Source of the DNA: CAYNJY01 sp964397755
Lineage (GTDB): Bacteria > Patescibacteriota > Microgenomatia > UBA10105 > UBA927
Assembly: GCA_964397755.1 (NCBI GenBank)
Contig: CAYNJY010000002.1
Coordinates: 17,486 to 81,485 of the forward strand
Reading direction: 5' to 3'
DNA: 64,000 nt
Numbering within the stretch: the first letter of the stretch is position 1; each line of letters begins with the position of its first letter. Positions 47,571-57,443 of the stretch are shown here, piece by piece. Under the pieces are notes generated by a model. It saw only the letters and a program-made list of their open reading frames with translations, was not told where the DNA came from and did not search any database. A program made the position numbers and the translations under genes.

Positions 47571-49841
47571 ATGAAACGACTCCATACTTGGTGGCCCGTG
47601 GGATTTATTTTGGCCGTGTGGTTCCTTTTTGCTTCTCCCTATTTTTTAAAGGGGTTGGTGCCGTTTCCGTCTAAATATCTCGTGACGTTTTTTCCTCCGT
47701 GGAATGCAGCCTACGGCATGCCGGTAAAAAATAATGCCATGCCGGATGTCATCACACAAGTTTATCCATGGAAGAAGTTAACTATAGAGACATGGAAAAT
47801 GGGGCAAGTTCCTTTATGGAACCCATATAGCTTTGCAGGAACACCACATCTGGCTAACTACCAATCTGCAGTGCTCTCACCTTTTAACCTACTCTTTTTT
47901 GTTTTCTCAGAGATAGATGCATGGAGTCTTCTCGTCCTTTTGCAACCATTGCTCGCTGGGATTTTTATGTACATGTTCCTTAGGGAACTCGGCCGGTCTG
48001 ATGTCGGTAGCACCATAGGCAGTATGGCATTCATGTTCTGCGGATTCATCGTCGTCTGGATGGCGTATGGGACGCTTGGCTACGCCGCACTCTGGCTGCC
48101 GTTTATTTTGTGGGCAATGCACAGGAATAAGGGGTTACTGGTAAGTGTTGGTCTTGCACTGTCGTTTTTTTCAGGGCATTTTCAGATAAGCATCTATGTC
48201 GCCGCTCTTTCTTTGGCGTACGCACTCTTTCTCGGGTGGAAAAAGTACATAGTTTTTTGGCTTGCTGGGATACTTTTTGCCATGCCGCAGATACTTCCCG
48301 CATATGAAGCTTACGGGAATACAGTGCGCAGTGGAAGTTTCGCAAAGGGAGAAATTATTCCTTGGCAATACCTTATAACACTTTTTGCTCCGGATTTTTA
48401 CGGCAATCCGGTCACGAGGAACGATTGGTTCGGCCACTACGCGGAATGGGCAGGCTTTATCGGTGTCATCCCGCTGGTTTTTGCTATCTATTCTATAATC
48501 TCAAAGAAAACGAAGCAGGAGATTTTTTTTGTTGCTGCCGCACTTCTCTCACTGTTGTTGGCTCTCCCGACGCCGCTCACCAGCCTCCTTTTTGCGTTGA
48601 AGCTTCCAGCTCTTTCAACCAGCGCTGCGGCGCGAATCATCGTCATCACGAGTTTTTCACTTTGCGTCCTTGCCTCTTTCGGTTTAGATCGACTGCTATC
48701 TGAATGGAAGAAGCGCGACCAAAAGAACATTCGCTTTTTGAGTTTTCTCACTGTCATATTTCTTCTTTTTGCGTGGGGAGCCTTGCTCGGATTTACCATT
48801 CTTCCAGTGGATAAGCTCGTTGTGGCGAAACGCAATTTTCTGTTGCCAAGCGCATTTCTCATGGCCGCGATATTTCTCTTTTGGAGCGGCTTGCTCTTCA
48901 AGGGCCACCTTCGAAAAATCGCTTTAGGATTTTTACTGGGGTTAACAGCTTTCGATATGCTTCGCTTCGCCGGCAAGTGGATGCCGTTTGACCCTCGAGA
49001 GTACGTATACCCGCAGATGCCGGCCATCGAGTTTCTTCAGAAAAACGGGAGGAAGTCTCGAGTATTCGGCAATGTCGGTAATGAGCTCGCAACGACCTTC
49101 GGCGTTCCTTTGCTTGAGGGCTACGACCCCCTCTACCCACGGCGCTACGGTGAATTTATATCTGCACTTTCAAACGGGTCTGTCGGTGAACTCGCTCGTT
49201 CCGTTGTGGCAGTAGATAAGCATGGCAAATATACAGAGGATGCGTTCCAACTTTTGGGAGTCCGATATGTGCTCCACCGTATAAGCGACGCTAGAAATAT
49301 TTGGGCGTATCCCGTATGGAATTATCCACACTATACTTCTGTATACAAAGACGAGCATTTCGAGGTGTTTGAGAATACGAAGTCATATCCTCGGGCATTT
49401 CTCGCATCAGCGTATAGACGTGCTTCCTCGGGTAGCGATATTCTTCAAGCACTCTTTGACTCAGCAACAAACCGCCGAGAGACGCTGGTACTTGAAGAAG
49501 AGCCAGAAAGAGAGCCACAGGAGGGAGAAGGGGTCGTCGAGATTGTCGGCTATGAACCAACACGTGTTACTATTCGCGTACACACAGCAGTCCCCAAGCT
49601 CCTTTTCCTTTCCGATGCATATCACGATGGATGGAAGGTGTTTGTGGACCGGTCACCCGCGAAACTTCTTCGAGCAGATTATGTTTTTCGCGCGGTGTCT
49701 GTGCCAGAAGGAGAGCATACAGTAGTCTTTTCCTATCAGCCGAGGAGTCTTCGGATCGGAATCGTCATTGCGACCTTGGTTGGTTTCATGTTTATGCTCG
49801 GTAGTGTCCGGAAAATTCTCTATGACCATCGGTTTTCATAA
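47571..49841 (+). CDS. YfhO-family polytopic membrane protein
   Basis: 756 aa with about twelve to thirteen hydrophobic segments. The first loop has VITQVYPWKKLTIETWKMGQ and PLWNPYSFAGTPHLANYQSA, the family hallmark. A large soluble C-terminal region follows, with DAYHDGWKVFVDRSPAKLLR and VPEGEHTVVFSYQPRSLRI. YfhO of Bacillus is linked to glycosylation of lipoteichoic acid, so a GT-C role is likely (established for relatives, inferred here). First of three paralogs in this block. Overlaps the GT4 gene by 20 nt. Confidence 0.83.
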   Translation: MKRLHTWWPVGFILAVWFLFASPYFLKGLVPFPSKYLVTFFPPWNAAYGMPVKNNAMPDVITQVYPWKKLTIETWKMGQVPLWNPYSFAGTPHLANYQSAVLSPFNLLFFVFSEIDAWSLLVLLQPLLAGIFMYMFLRELGRSDVGSTIGSMAFMFCGFIVVWMAYGTLGYAALWLPFILWAMHRNKGLLVSVGLALSFFSGHFQISIYVAALSLAYALFLGWKKYIVFWLAGILFAMPQILPAYEAYGNTVRSGSFAKGEIIPWQYLITLFAPDFYGNPVTRNDWFGHYAEWAGFIGVIPLVFAIYSIISKKTKQEIFFVAAALLSLLLALPTPLTSLLFALKLPALSTSAAARIIVITSFSLCVLASFGLDRLLSEWKKRDQKNIRFLSFLTVIFLLFAWGALLGFTILPVDKLVVAKRNFLLPSAFLMAAIFLFWSGLLFKGHLRKIALGFLLGLTAFDMLRFAGKWMPFDPREYVYPQMPAIEFLQKNGRKSRVFGNVGNELATTFGVPLLEGYDPLYPRRYGEFISALSNGSVGELARSVVAVDKHGKYTEDAFQLLGVRYVLHRISDARNIWAYPVWNYPHYTSVYKDEHFEVFENTKSYPRAFLASAYRRASSGSDILQALFDSATNRRETLVLEEEPEREPQEGEGVVEIVGYEPTRVTIRVHTAVPKLLFLSDAYHDGWKVFVDRSPAKLLRADYVFRAVSVPEGEHTVVFSYQPRSLRIGIVIATLVGFMFMLGSVRKILYDHRFS

Positions 49842-50859
49842 TCCTTACCTTGACGGATTTGGCGGAGGTGAGCGCTATACGCTCTCGCTTGCCTCTCATT
49901 GGTCGAAGAACCACGCGGTGGTTCTTTTTTGGGACAGCGATGCGATACGAGAAGAAGCTAAAGTAAGATTCAATATTGATCTTTCGAGGGTAAAAACTAC
50001 TCAAAATATTTTTAGAGGAAAGAATTTGTTCAGAAAACTCTTTTTGACACGAAAATATGACCTTATTTTTTTCCTGAGCGATGGCAGTATACCCATGAGT
50101 TTAGCCCACGGGAACATTCTCCATTTCCAAGTTCCGTTTGAACGCATTGAAACAAACCCATTGAAAGTATCTCGGTATCAAGCTGTTGTATGCAATTCGT
50201 TCTTCACCAGGAAACACCTTGACCAGCGTCTTTCTCGCAAGTCGATTGTTATTTACCCGCCTGTTTCTGTGAAAAACATACGTCCCCAAAAGAAAGAATC
50301 AATCATTCTCTCTGTCGGAAGATTCAACCGTTCAAAAAAACTAGACGTACTTATCGATGCTTTTGCAAAAGGTTATGAGCGCGGTTTTCTCAAAGGGTGG
50401 CGCTTACTCCTGGTTGGCGGATTGTTGCCATCTGATGAGGAATATTTCCAAGCGCTCAAGACCAATGCGAGGAGTCTGCCCATTGAGTTCCTGCCTAATA
50501 TACCCAACGATCAACTCGCTCCGTTATACGGGAAAACGTCTCTCTATTGGCACGCGACGGGGCAGAACGAAACGGACCCTCAGCGTATGGAGCATTTTGG
50601 CATCTCGACAGTAGAGGCCATGGCAGCAGGCTGTATTCCCGTTGTCTTTCGTGGTGGAGGTTTACCAGAGATTGTAACTCATGGTAAAAACGGTTTCCTC
50701 TGGAAACGCGTGGAGGAGTTCTTGGACATGACAAAAATAGCTTTAGAAGATAATCCAAGAACACGCTCACTGCGAAGAGAAGCGCAACAACGGGCTCGAG
50801 ATTTTGATGAAACAATATTTTTTGAAACGTTTGATACGTTATTAGAGAAAATTGTTTGA
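49822..50859 (+). CDS. GT4 family glycosyltransferase
   Basis: 345-aa GT-B enzyme: IGFHNPYLDGFGGGERYTLS (acceptor loop), HGNILHFQVPFERI, ILSVGRFNRSKKLDVLIDAF, LLVGGLLPSDEEYF, FLPNIPNDQLAPLYG and the EX7E-type HFGISTVEAMAAGCIPVVF. Resembles Alg11-type mannosyltransferases in the GGGERY start. The ATG at 49822 lies inside the previous gene; longer frames are unsupported. Confidence 0.88.
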   Translation: MTIGFHNPYLDGFGGGERYTLSLASHWSKNHAVVLFWDSDAIREEAKVRFNIDLSRVKTTQNIFRGKNLFRKLFLTRKYDLIFFLSDGSIPMSLAHGNILHFQVPFERIETNPLKVSRYQAVVCNSFFTRKHLDQRLSRKSIVIYPPVSVKNIRPQKKESIILSVGRFNRSKKLDVLIDAFAKGYERGFLKGWRLLLVGGLLPSDEEYFQALKTNARSLPIEFLPNIPNDQLAPLYGKTSLYWHATGQNETDPQRMEHFGISTVEAMAAGCIPVVFRGGGLPEIVTHGKNGFLWKRVEEFLDMTKIALEDNPRTRSLRREAQQRARDFDETIFFETFDTLLEKIV

Positions 50860-50863
50860 GCGT

Positions 50864-53110
50864 ATGAAGACACGTCGTCGAGAGATTTGGTGGTTTGTGA
50901 TATTGGTTGGGGTCGTTGGGGTATTCTTTTGGCAGACACTTTTCTACGGACGACTGCCGGTGCCAAGCGATGCGCTCGTCGGTCTCTATCATCCATGGCG
51001 TGATCTTTACGCCGAGTCGTACCCACGCGGCATTCCTTTTAAAAACTTTCTCATTACCGATCCCGTGCGTCAACAGATCCCATGGCGTAAAATAGCAATT
51101 GACCAATGGAAGGATGCGAACCTTCCATGGTGGAACCCGTATACTTTTTCTGGTACGCCGCTTGCGGCAAATATACAGGCAGGAGCATTTTATCCTCTCA
51201 ATATTCTCTTTTTTCTTTTCTCATTTCCGGTTGCTTGGACCATCCTTATTATGCTGCAGCCTTTGCTTTCTGGAGCCTTTTTGTTTTTCTATCTCCGTTC
51301 GCACAGACTCAGTCCGATAGCGAGCGTATTCGGTGCACTCGCGTGGGCGTTTGGAGGGTTCTCAGTTGCTTGGTTGACGTGGGGGACCATGGTGCATGTT
51401 ATGGCATGGCTTCCCCTGGTGCTCTTGGCAATCGATCGAGTGATTGAAGGAAAAAAGCGACAGAAATGGACGTTGGTATTGAGTGGAGCGATAGCGATGT
51501 CACTCTTTGCCGGGCACAGCCAGATATTTCTCTACGTTGTCTTGGTTACGGTGGGTTATGGCATCTGGAGACTGCGGAACCAAGCACAAAAATTACGCAG
51601 TGTTTCAAGAAAGTGGTTGGTTATCGCGCTCCTTGGGGCGGTACTCATGACGGCGATCCAATGGGTTCCCTTGCTGTCATTTTTGCCGGAGACTTCAAGG
51701 CTTGCGGATGGGCAGACATGGCAGAAAGCCGGCTGGTTCATCCCATGGAAGCATCTCGTGCAGTTTGTAGCTCCGGACTTCTTTGGTAATCCAACAACGC
51801 TAAACTATTGGGGCGAGTGGAATTATGGAGAGTTCATCGGGTATATCGGGGTTATTCCACTTCTGTTTGCTGTTGCCGCGATGAGGATCAAAGCACGCAT
51901 GCCTCGGTTTTGGTTGTGGGTTCTTGGAATTTCCCTTCTTTTCGCTTTGCCTACACCGGTTGCCAAACTGCCATACATACTCAAGATTCCGGTTCTGTCC
52001 TCACTCCAACCCACGAGACTCCTTTCCATTGCGTCATTTTCAGTGGCAATTTTTGCATCCTTTGGACTTGATGCATGGCTGAAAGGAAAAAAGCGAGTAT
52101 GGTGGCCGGTAATTTTTCTTGCACTCTTTTTTAGCGGCTTGTGGTGCATTGTCTTGTTTGGTTCACACATCGGAATTAGCGTACTACCTGAGAATTTAGA
52201 AGTAGCTAAACGAAATCTTATTTTGCCAACCGCGCTCTTCGTCGGAGGAACCACAGTGTATCTGCTTGGTTCGCTCAAGAAGTTTCGATACATTTGCGTC
52301 GTTGTGCTTCTTGTTCTTTCTGTTTTTGACCTTCTCCGTTTTGGTTGGAAGTTCACACCATTTACAGACGTCAAATACTTTTTTCCAACGACGAATGTTA
52401 TCGAATTTTTACAACATCAACCTAAGCCATTTCGCGTGATGAGTTTAGATGATCGGTTGTTTCCTCCCAATGCATCGGCATACTACGGGTTAGAATCGAT
52501 TGAGGGGTATGACCCCATCTATAGCCGTTCATACGAAGAATTTATCGCTTCATCCGAACGAGGAAGGCCGGACACCACTCCTCCGTATGGATTTAATCGG
52601 ATTATTACTCCTCAGAATATCGATTCTCCACTCATCCCGCTTCTCAATGTGCGTTATGTCTTAAGTCTCGTTGATATTGAGCGCCCATATTTGCGCAAAG
52701 TATTTGAGGAAGGAGAAACAAGAGTCTACGAGGATGTTCGTGCCGTTGGGCGAGCTTATTTTGTTGAAAAAGTGATCTACGAACATGATAGTCAAAAAAT
52801 CTTAGAGCATTTGTTTGACAAAGACCTTACGCCCATGGAGCTCGCTTTTGTTCAAAAGCCACTTTCTCTTTTGTCAGTCCCTCTCATGCTAAGCGAACAT
52901 GTGGTTATCGATGAGTACAACTCGAACACGATTCGCCTCGGCGTTCAGGCAGAAAATACACGTTTTCTCCTGATCTCGAATATCTACGATTCCAATTGGA
53001 ACGCGTATATAGACGGGAAAGCGACAGATATCATTCGTGCGAACTATATCTTTCAAGGCCTCGTTGTGCAGGAAGGCAAGCACGAGATCGTCTTGCGATA
53101 CCGTGGGTAA
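50864..53110 (+). CDS. YfhO-family polytopic membrane protein (paralog 2)
   Basis: 748 aa from the ATG at 50864 (a TTG at 50852 is possible). PVRQQIPWRKIAIDQWKDAN and PWWNPYTFSGTPLAANIQAG match the 47571 gene, as does FVAPDFFGNPTTLNYWGEWN. The soluble C-terminal domain has NIYDSNWNAYIDGKATDI and VQEGKHEIVLRYRG, where the protein stops; the last membrane segment seen in the paralogs is missing. Confidence 0.83.
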   Translation: MKTRRREIWWFVILVGVVGVFFWQTLFYGRLPVPSDALVGLYHPWRDLYAESYPRGIPFKNFLITDPVRQQIPWRKIAIDQWKDANLPWWNPYTFSGTPLAANIQAGAFYPLNILFFLFSFPVAWTILIMLQPLLSGAFLFFYLRSHRLSPIASVFGALAWAFGGFSVAWLTWGTMVHVMAWLPLVLLAIDRVIEGKKRQKWTLVLSGAIAMSLFAGHSQIFLYVVLVTVGYGIWRLRNQAQKLRSVSRKWLVIALLGAVLMTAIQWVPLLSFLPETSRLADGQTWQKAGWFIPWKHLVQFVAPDFFGNPTTLNYWGEWNYGEFIGYIGVIPLLFAVAAMRIKARMPRFWLWVLGISLLFALPTPVAKLPYILKIPVLSSLQPTRLLSIASFSVAIFASFGLDAWLKGKKRVWWPVIFLALFFSGLWCIVLFGSHIGISVLPENLEVAKRNLILPTALFVGGTTVYLLGSLKKFRYICVVVLLVLSVFDLLRFGWKFTPFTDVKYFFPTTNVIEFLQHQPKPFRVMSLDDRLFPPNASAYYGLESIEGYDPIYSRSYEEFIASSERGRPDTTPPYGFNRIITPQNIDSPLIPLLNVRYVLSLVDIERPYLRKVFEEGETRVYEDVRAVGRAYFVEKVIYEHDSQKILEHLFDKDLTPMELAFVQKPLSLLSVPLMLSEHVVIDEYNSNTIRLGVQAENTRFLLISNIYDSNWNAYIDGKATDIIRANYIFQGLVVQEGKHEIVLRYRG

Positions 53111-53136
53111 CGTGATACGCTCGAACGCGTTTTTGT

Positions 53137-54048
53137 ATGACAAATAAACCAAGTGTTAGTGTCGTTATTCCGAACTGGAATGGTGTGTACCTCATGAAAA
53201 AGCACCTGTCGAAGGTAATCGCAACTGTTCCTGGTGCAGAGGTAATTGTCAGTGATGATGCCTCACGTGATGGTTCGGTTGAGTGGCTGCGGAAAAACTT
53301 TCCAAATGTTAAGGTCGTAGCGAATAAAGATCGTCAGGGTTTTGCCGGCAACGTCAATCGGGGGGTCGCCTACGCAATAGGCGATATTATTATACTTCTC
53401 AATACAGATGTTGAGCCGGAGGTAGGATTTCTCGCGCCACTTCTGAAACATTTTTCCGACAAGAGCGTCTTTGCCGTTGGATGCCTGGAAAAAAGTTACG
53501 AACATGACGGCGTCGTCCTTCGAGGGCGGGGAGAGGCGAGATGGAGAAAAGGTTTGTTTGTACACTCTCGGGGAGACGTTGGTAAGACCGATACTGCATG
53601 GGTATCGGGAGGAAGTGGGGCATTTCGTAAATGGATATGGGATGAGCTTGGCGGCATGGATCCACTGTTTAATCCTTTTTACTGGGAAGACATAGATCTT
53701 TCCTATCGGGCGCTCAAAGCTGGCTACAAACTTGTTTTTGAGCCAAAAAGTATCATTGGACACTACCATGAGGAAGGAAAAATTAAGCGCGAGTTTACTC
53801 CGGAAGAGGTCAAGCGCATAGCATACCGCAATCAATTTACGTTTATTTGGAAAAACCTTTCCGATCCGTTGACACTCCTCGCGCACTGTCTCTTGACACC
53901 AATACGATTGGTGCGGGCGATGGTAGGAAGAGACATCCTTCTCTTCCAAGGATACCTTGCTGCTCTTTGGCAATTGCCAAAGATCCTTCGTTCTCGCAGG
54001 AACTCGCAAAGGTTTTGGCGGCGGAGGGATCGGGAGTTGTTCGGATGA
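53137..54048 (+). CDS. GT2 glycosyltransferase (rhamnosyltransferase-like)
   Basis: 303 aa: SVVIPNWNGVYLMKKHLSK, VIVSDDASRDGSVEWLRKNF, GFAGNVNRGVAYAIGDIIIL with the acidic LNTDVEPE, WVSGGSGAFRKWIWDELGG and FYWEDIDLSYRALKAGYKLV. It is the WbbL-like branch with a membrane-associated C-terminal region. Overlaps the methyltransferase by 4 nt. Confidence 0.88.
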   Translation: MTNKPSVSVVIPNWNGVYLMKKHLSKVIATVPGAEVIVSDDASRDGSVEWLRKNFPNVKVVANKDRQGFAGNVNRGVAYAIGDIIILLNTDVEPEVGFLAPLLKHFSDKSVFAVGCLEKSYEHDGVVLRGRGEARWRKGLFVHSRGDVGKTDTAWVSGGSGAFRKWIWDELGGMDPLFNPFYWEDIDLSYRALKAGYKLVFEPKSIIGHYHEEGKIKREFTPEEVKRIAYRNQFTFIWKNLSDPLTLLAHCLLTPIRLVRAMVGRDILLFQGYLAALWQLPKILRSRRNSQRFWRRRDRELFG

Positions 54049-54932
54049 AGACATGCTACTTGTGTAGAAAATCTACCGTTCCCTTTTTAGACAAGAACGG
54101 ATATACCATCATCCGCTGTTCCTCGTGTGGTCTTGAGCAGACGATACTTGAAGAAGACTACCAGAGATTCGTAAAGCGCCATTACTCGCAGGGGTACTTT
54201 ACCGGAGATCCCAAGCGCAGTGCTTACGTAGATTACAAAGATGACAAAAAGCTCATCGTGCGAAACATGAGAAAAATTCTTTCTAGAATTTCAATGCTTA
54301 AGCCTTCAGGGAGGCTGCTTGATGTCGGTTGTGCGTTCGGATTTTTTATTGAGCTATCCAGCACATTTGGGTACGACGCGTACGGATTTGACGCATCAGA
54401 CTTCGCGATACGGCACGCAAAGAAGAACGGTATAGGTGAGCGCGTGCGCGTTGCGACAATCGATTCCGTCGGATATAAACAAGGGTCGTTCGATGTCATT
54501 ACCCTTCTGGATGTTTTTGAACATCTTGAAGACCCGGCAAAAAATCTTCGGAAGCTACGAAAGCTGCTGCGAGATGATGGTATCATTGTGATTGCAACAG
54601 GAGATACAGAGAGTTTTGCTGCGCGAATTCTTAAACGCCGATGGACATTTTATATCCCTCCACAGCACCTCTTCTTTTTTAACAGACGTACACTCGGGAT
54701 ACTCCTCGAAGAATCAGGGTTTACGCCTCAAGCGTGGTTTCGCGTTGGGAAGTGGTTGAGTCTTCGATACGTCTTACATCTTGCTCGAACCACGGGGGAA
54801 AGCAGACTTGCTCAGAGACTTTTCCCGTTTGTGGCGCGAAGTCCTTTGGGGAGCGTGCCACTCTATCTTCCGATGCGGGACAACATCGTTGTTATAGCGA
54901 AAAAATCCCATGAAGGCACGCACGTGGTTTGA
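54045..54932 (+). CDS. SAM-dependent methyltransferase with N-terminal zinc ribbon
   Basis: 295 aa. The N-terminal CYLCRK and IRCSSCGLEQ form a four-cysteine zinc ribbon (residues 3-30). The class I methyltransferase core has GRLLDVGCAFGFFIELSSTF, YGFDASDFAIRHAKKNG, SFDVITLLDVFEHLEDP and IPPQHLFFFNRRTLG. Enzymes of this layout are common in polysaccharide clusters and may cap or methylate sugars. The ATG at 54045 overlaps the previous stop (ATGA); 23-nt overlap with the next gene. Confidence 0.86.
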   Translation: MKTCYLCRKSTVPFLDKNGYTIIRCSSCGLEQTILEEDYQRFVKRHYSQGYFTGDPKRSAYVDYKDDKKLIVRNMRKILSRISMLKPSGRLLDVGCAFGFFIELSSTFGYDAYGFDASDFAIRHAKKNGIGERVRVATIDSVGYKQGSFDVITLLDVFEHLEDPAKNLRKLRKLLRDDGIIVIATGDTESFAARILKRRWTFYIPPQHLFFFNRRTLGILLEESGFTPQAWFRVGKWLSLRYVLHLARTTGESRLAQRLFPFVARSPLGSVPLYLPMRDNIVVIAKKSHEGTHVV

Positions 54933-57429
54933 TCGAATGGTGCCGGTTTTGTTTTTTATCCTTACCGCTCTCTTCTTCCGCAGCTACTTTTTGAAGAACC
55001 AGGTACCACTTCCATTTAATCTGTTAGTTTCCTTCTACGCCCCATGGAGATACGAGACGTGGGCTGGCTACGGCGCTGGTGTGCCAAACAAACCTCTTGG
55101 CTACGATAACCTGAAGCTCTTCTATCCATACAGAAAATTTACGACAGAGGAGTTGAGTAGAGGCAAGATGCCACTTTGGAACCCGTATGTTTTTGCTGGC
55201 AACGTACATCATGCGACGTATCAATCAGCAGTTTTTTATCCGCTCAATGTCATCTATCATGTTCTCCCCCTTGTTGACGCGTGGAGCCTTATGGTCATGA
55301 TACAGCCTGTGCTTGCCGGATGGTTCACGTATCTGTTCTTGCGTTCGCTCAATCGTTCCCAGGGAGCAAGCTGGCTTGGAGCGCTCGGGTTTGCCTATTC
55401 GGGGTGGATGATAGCCATGTGGGAGGAAGTGCTGGTTATCGTTCACACTATTCTGTGGCTCCCCCTTGCTCTCTATGCATCCAATTTGATTTGGATGAGG
55501 AACCAAACATTCAAAGGGATAGCCGTGTTGATTTTTGCTCTTTCTCTGGCAGTTTTTGCTGGATTTCCGCAGATGACCGTATACTTCTTCGGAATCGTCA
55601 TCGCATGGAATATATACCACGTACTCTCTTCGTCTGTCACGGAAGAGCGGCGTAAAAAATTCGTGGCGATGATTTTCGCAGTCGCGTCGACGGTACTCCT
55701 GACGGCCGTCCAGTGGGTTCCCGCATCTGAAGCGTATGTTCTCGCTCCTCGAGCAAAAGTCGATTCCTCTTTCCTATTCAACAAATTTTTTTCTCCACTA
55801 ACACATCTCCTGACCTTTCTCGCCCCTGATTTTTGGGGCAGTCCGGGGACGTATAATTATTTTGCAAACGCCATTTATATTCAGGAGCGAACACTATTTG
55901 TGGGTCTTGTAATTTTCCTTTTTGCCTTTTTTGCGTTTGTAAAGGATAAAGAACGTACCGCAGTTTTTTGGAAGGCCAGCACACTCCTAACACTCTCACT
56001 TGGTTTCGCCTTTCCAACGAGCTGGGTGTGGCATATATTTCGTGTCCCGGTGTTATCTGTCGCACAGCCTCTTCGGATACTTATACTCCCGGTTTTTGGC
56101 CTGTGTGTTCTTGCGTCGTACGGCATCGATACGTTCCAGAAGGAGCGATCTTTGAACGTAATGCGCCGGATACTACAAATCGTTGTCATTATATTTGTGG
56201 GTCTATGGATCTTTACGTTCGCCTCATATGTCCTCCATGTGCAGCAAGCGTCAATGATAAAAGCTTGCAATACGCCCATGCTCCATCGATGGTACTGCAG
56301 CTGGTTTACCGACCCCGATGTTCAAAAGCGCATTGCCCTCTATGGGGCGGTGTCGATTCGAAATCTCGTTATTCCCACAATAACACTACTTGTGATGATC
56401 GGTGTTGTTGTGTATTTGAGACGACAACCCTTCTGGTTCATCACGGGTCTCTCTGTGATTACACTGGGATCTAGTATGTATTTTGCACAGAAAATGCTGT
56501 ATTTTTCCGATAGACAATTTGAATATCCTCTCGTTAGTCCGGTAAATAAACTCAAAGAACTTGCCGGTTATGACAGGGTATGGAGTTATGGCGACGGTTA
56601 TATCGTTCGAAATATTCTTTCCTACTATCGTATTTTTTCAGCCGAAGGATATGAGGCTCTCTACGCTCATCGCTACGGAGTCTTGTTACATACGATTCAA
56701 AATAGTGGCAGAGTGAGCGACCGCATTCAGAGGAACGATGCGACCTTGAGCGAGACCGGTCAGTTTGAGCGAATGACCCACAATCCGATACGGCTTCGGT
56801 TGATGTCGCTTCTGGGAGTTAAGTATGTTTTGGAACACACAGATCCACACGCGGATCAGACATTGGCGCCACTCGAGCGATTTCCTCCTGATTTGTTTAC
56901 TCTTGCCTGGGAAAATGATATATGGCGCATATGGGAATACAAACGTTCCCTTCCTCGCGCTTTTGTTGTTCACACAATAGTAGTAGAGAAAGATCCGCAA
57001 AAAATTGTAGACATACTCATTGATGAAAATACAGACCTTCTAACCACCGCAATCGTTGAAGATGAAAAGATTACACTTTCTCAGATAGAAAGTGCCTCTG
57101 TGGATACTGTTGAAATCGTTGACTATCAACCCACATCGCTAGACATACGGGTGAACATAAGCGCAGATGGACTCCTCTTTTTGTCTGACACATACTATCC
57201 GGGGTGGAAGGCCTTTGTCGATGATATTGAGGCAAGGATTTATCGGACCAACTACACATTTCGCGGAGTTTTGGTGCCCAAAGGAAGTCATACGGTTCGG
57301 TTTGTCTACCAACCGCAATCATTTACAATGGGAGTGTCAGCGAGCATTATTGGAGTAATAATGTTTTTAGGACTTATTATATACGCTCGCCGGAATTTAG
57401 CTTCGCAAGGGGGCCCCTTGCGAAGCTAA
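54910..57429 (+). CDS. YfhO-family polytopic membrane protein (paralog 3)
   Basis: 839 aa, the largest of the three. YPYRKFTTEELSRGKMPLWN and PYVFAGNVHHATYQSAVFYP mark the first loop, FLAPDFWGSPGTYNYFANAI the conserved middle, and DTYYPGWKAFVDDIEARIYR with VPKGSHTVRFVYQPQSFTMG the C-terminal domain, followed by a final membrane segment. The last eleven residues (NLASQGGPLRS) and the stop are encoded by the perfect palindrome at 57397, so the natural end has been replaced. Confidence 0.83.
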   Translation: MKARTWFDRMVPVLFFILTALFFRSYFLKNQVPLPFNLLVSFYAPWRYETWAGYGAGVPNKPLGYDNLKLFYPYRKFTTEELSRGKMPLWNPYVFAGNVHHATYQSAVFYPLNVIYHVLPLVDAWSLMVMIQPVLAGWFTYLFLRSLNRSQGASWLGALGFAYSGWMIAMWEEVLVIVHTILWLPLALYASNLIWMRNQTFKGIAVLIFALSLAVFAGFPQMTVYFFGIVIAWNIYHVLSSSVTEERRKKFVAMIFAVASTVLLTAVQWVPASEAYVLAPRAKVDSSFLFNKFFSPLTHLLTFLAPDFWGSPGTYNYFANAIYIQERTLFVGLVIFLFAFFAFVKDKERTAVFWKASTLLTLSLGFAFPTSWVWHIFRVPVLSVAQPLRILILPVFGLCVLASYGIDTFQKERSLNVMRRILQIVVIIFVGLWIFTFASYVLHVQQASMIKACNTPMLHRWYCSWFTDPDVQKRIALYGAVSIRNLVIPTITLLVMIGVVVYLRRQPFWFITGLSVITLGSSMYFAQKMLYFSDRQFEYPLVSPVNKLKELAGYDRVWSYGDGYIVRNILSYYRIFSAEGYEALYAHRYGVLLHTIQNSGRVSDRIQRNDATLSETGQFERMTHNPIRLRLMSLLGVKYVLEHTDPHADQTLAPLERFPPDLFTLAWENDIWRIWEYKRSLPRAFVVHTIVVEKDPQKIVDILIDENTDLLTTAIVEDEKITLSQIESASVDTVEIVDYQPTSLDIRVNISADGLLFLSDTYYPGWKAFVDDIEARIYRTNYTFRGVLVPKGSHTVRFVYQPQSFTMGVSASIIGVIMFLGLIIYARRNLASQGGPLRS
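57397..57429. repeat. 33-nt perfect inverted repeat spanning a stop codon
   Basis: TTAGCTTCGCAAGGGG (57397-57412), one central G, then its exact complement (57414-57429). It can form a 16-bp hairpin. No T-run follows, so it is more like a mobile palindromic repeat than a terminator, although it could protect the mRNA 3' end. Confidence 0.88.
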
Positions 57430-57443
57430 CGCGGGATAAGCAT

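Noticed and set aside
53263..54054. 263-codon minus-strand frame antisense to a GT2 gene
   Set aside because: The GT2 protein on the plus strand has all family motifs; the antisense product resembles nothing.
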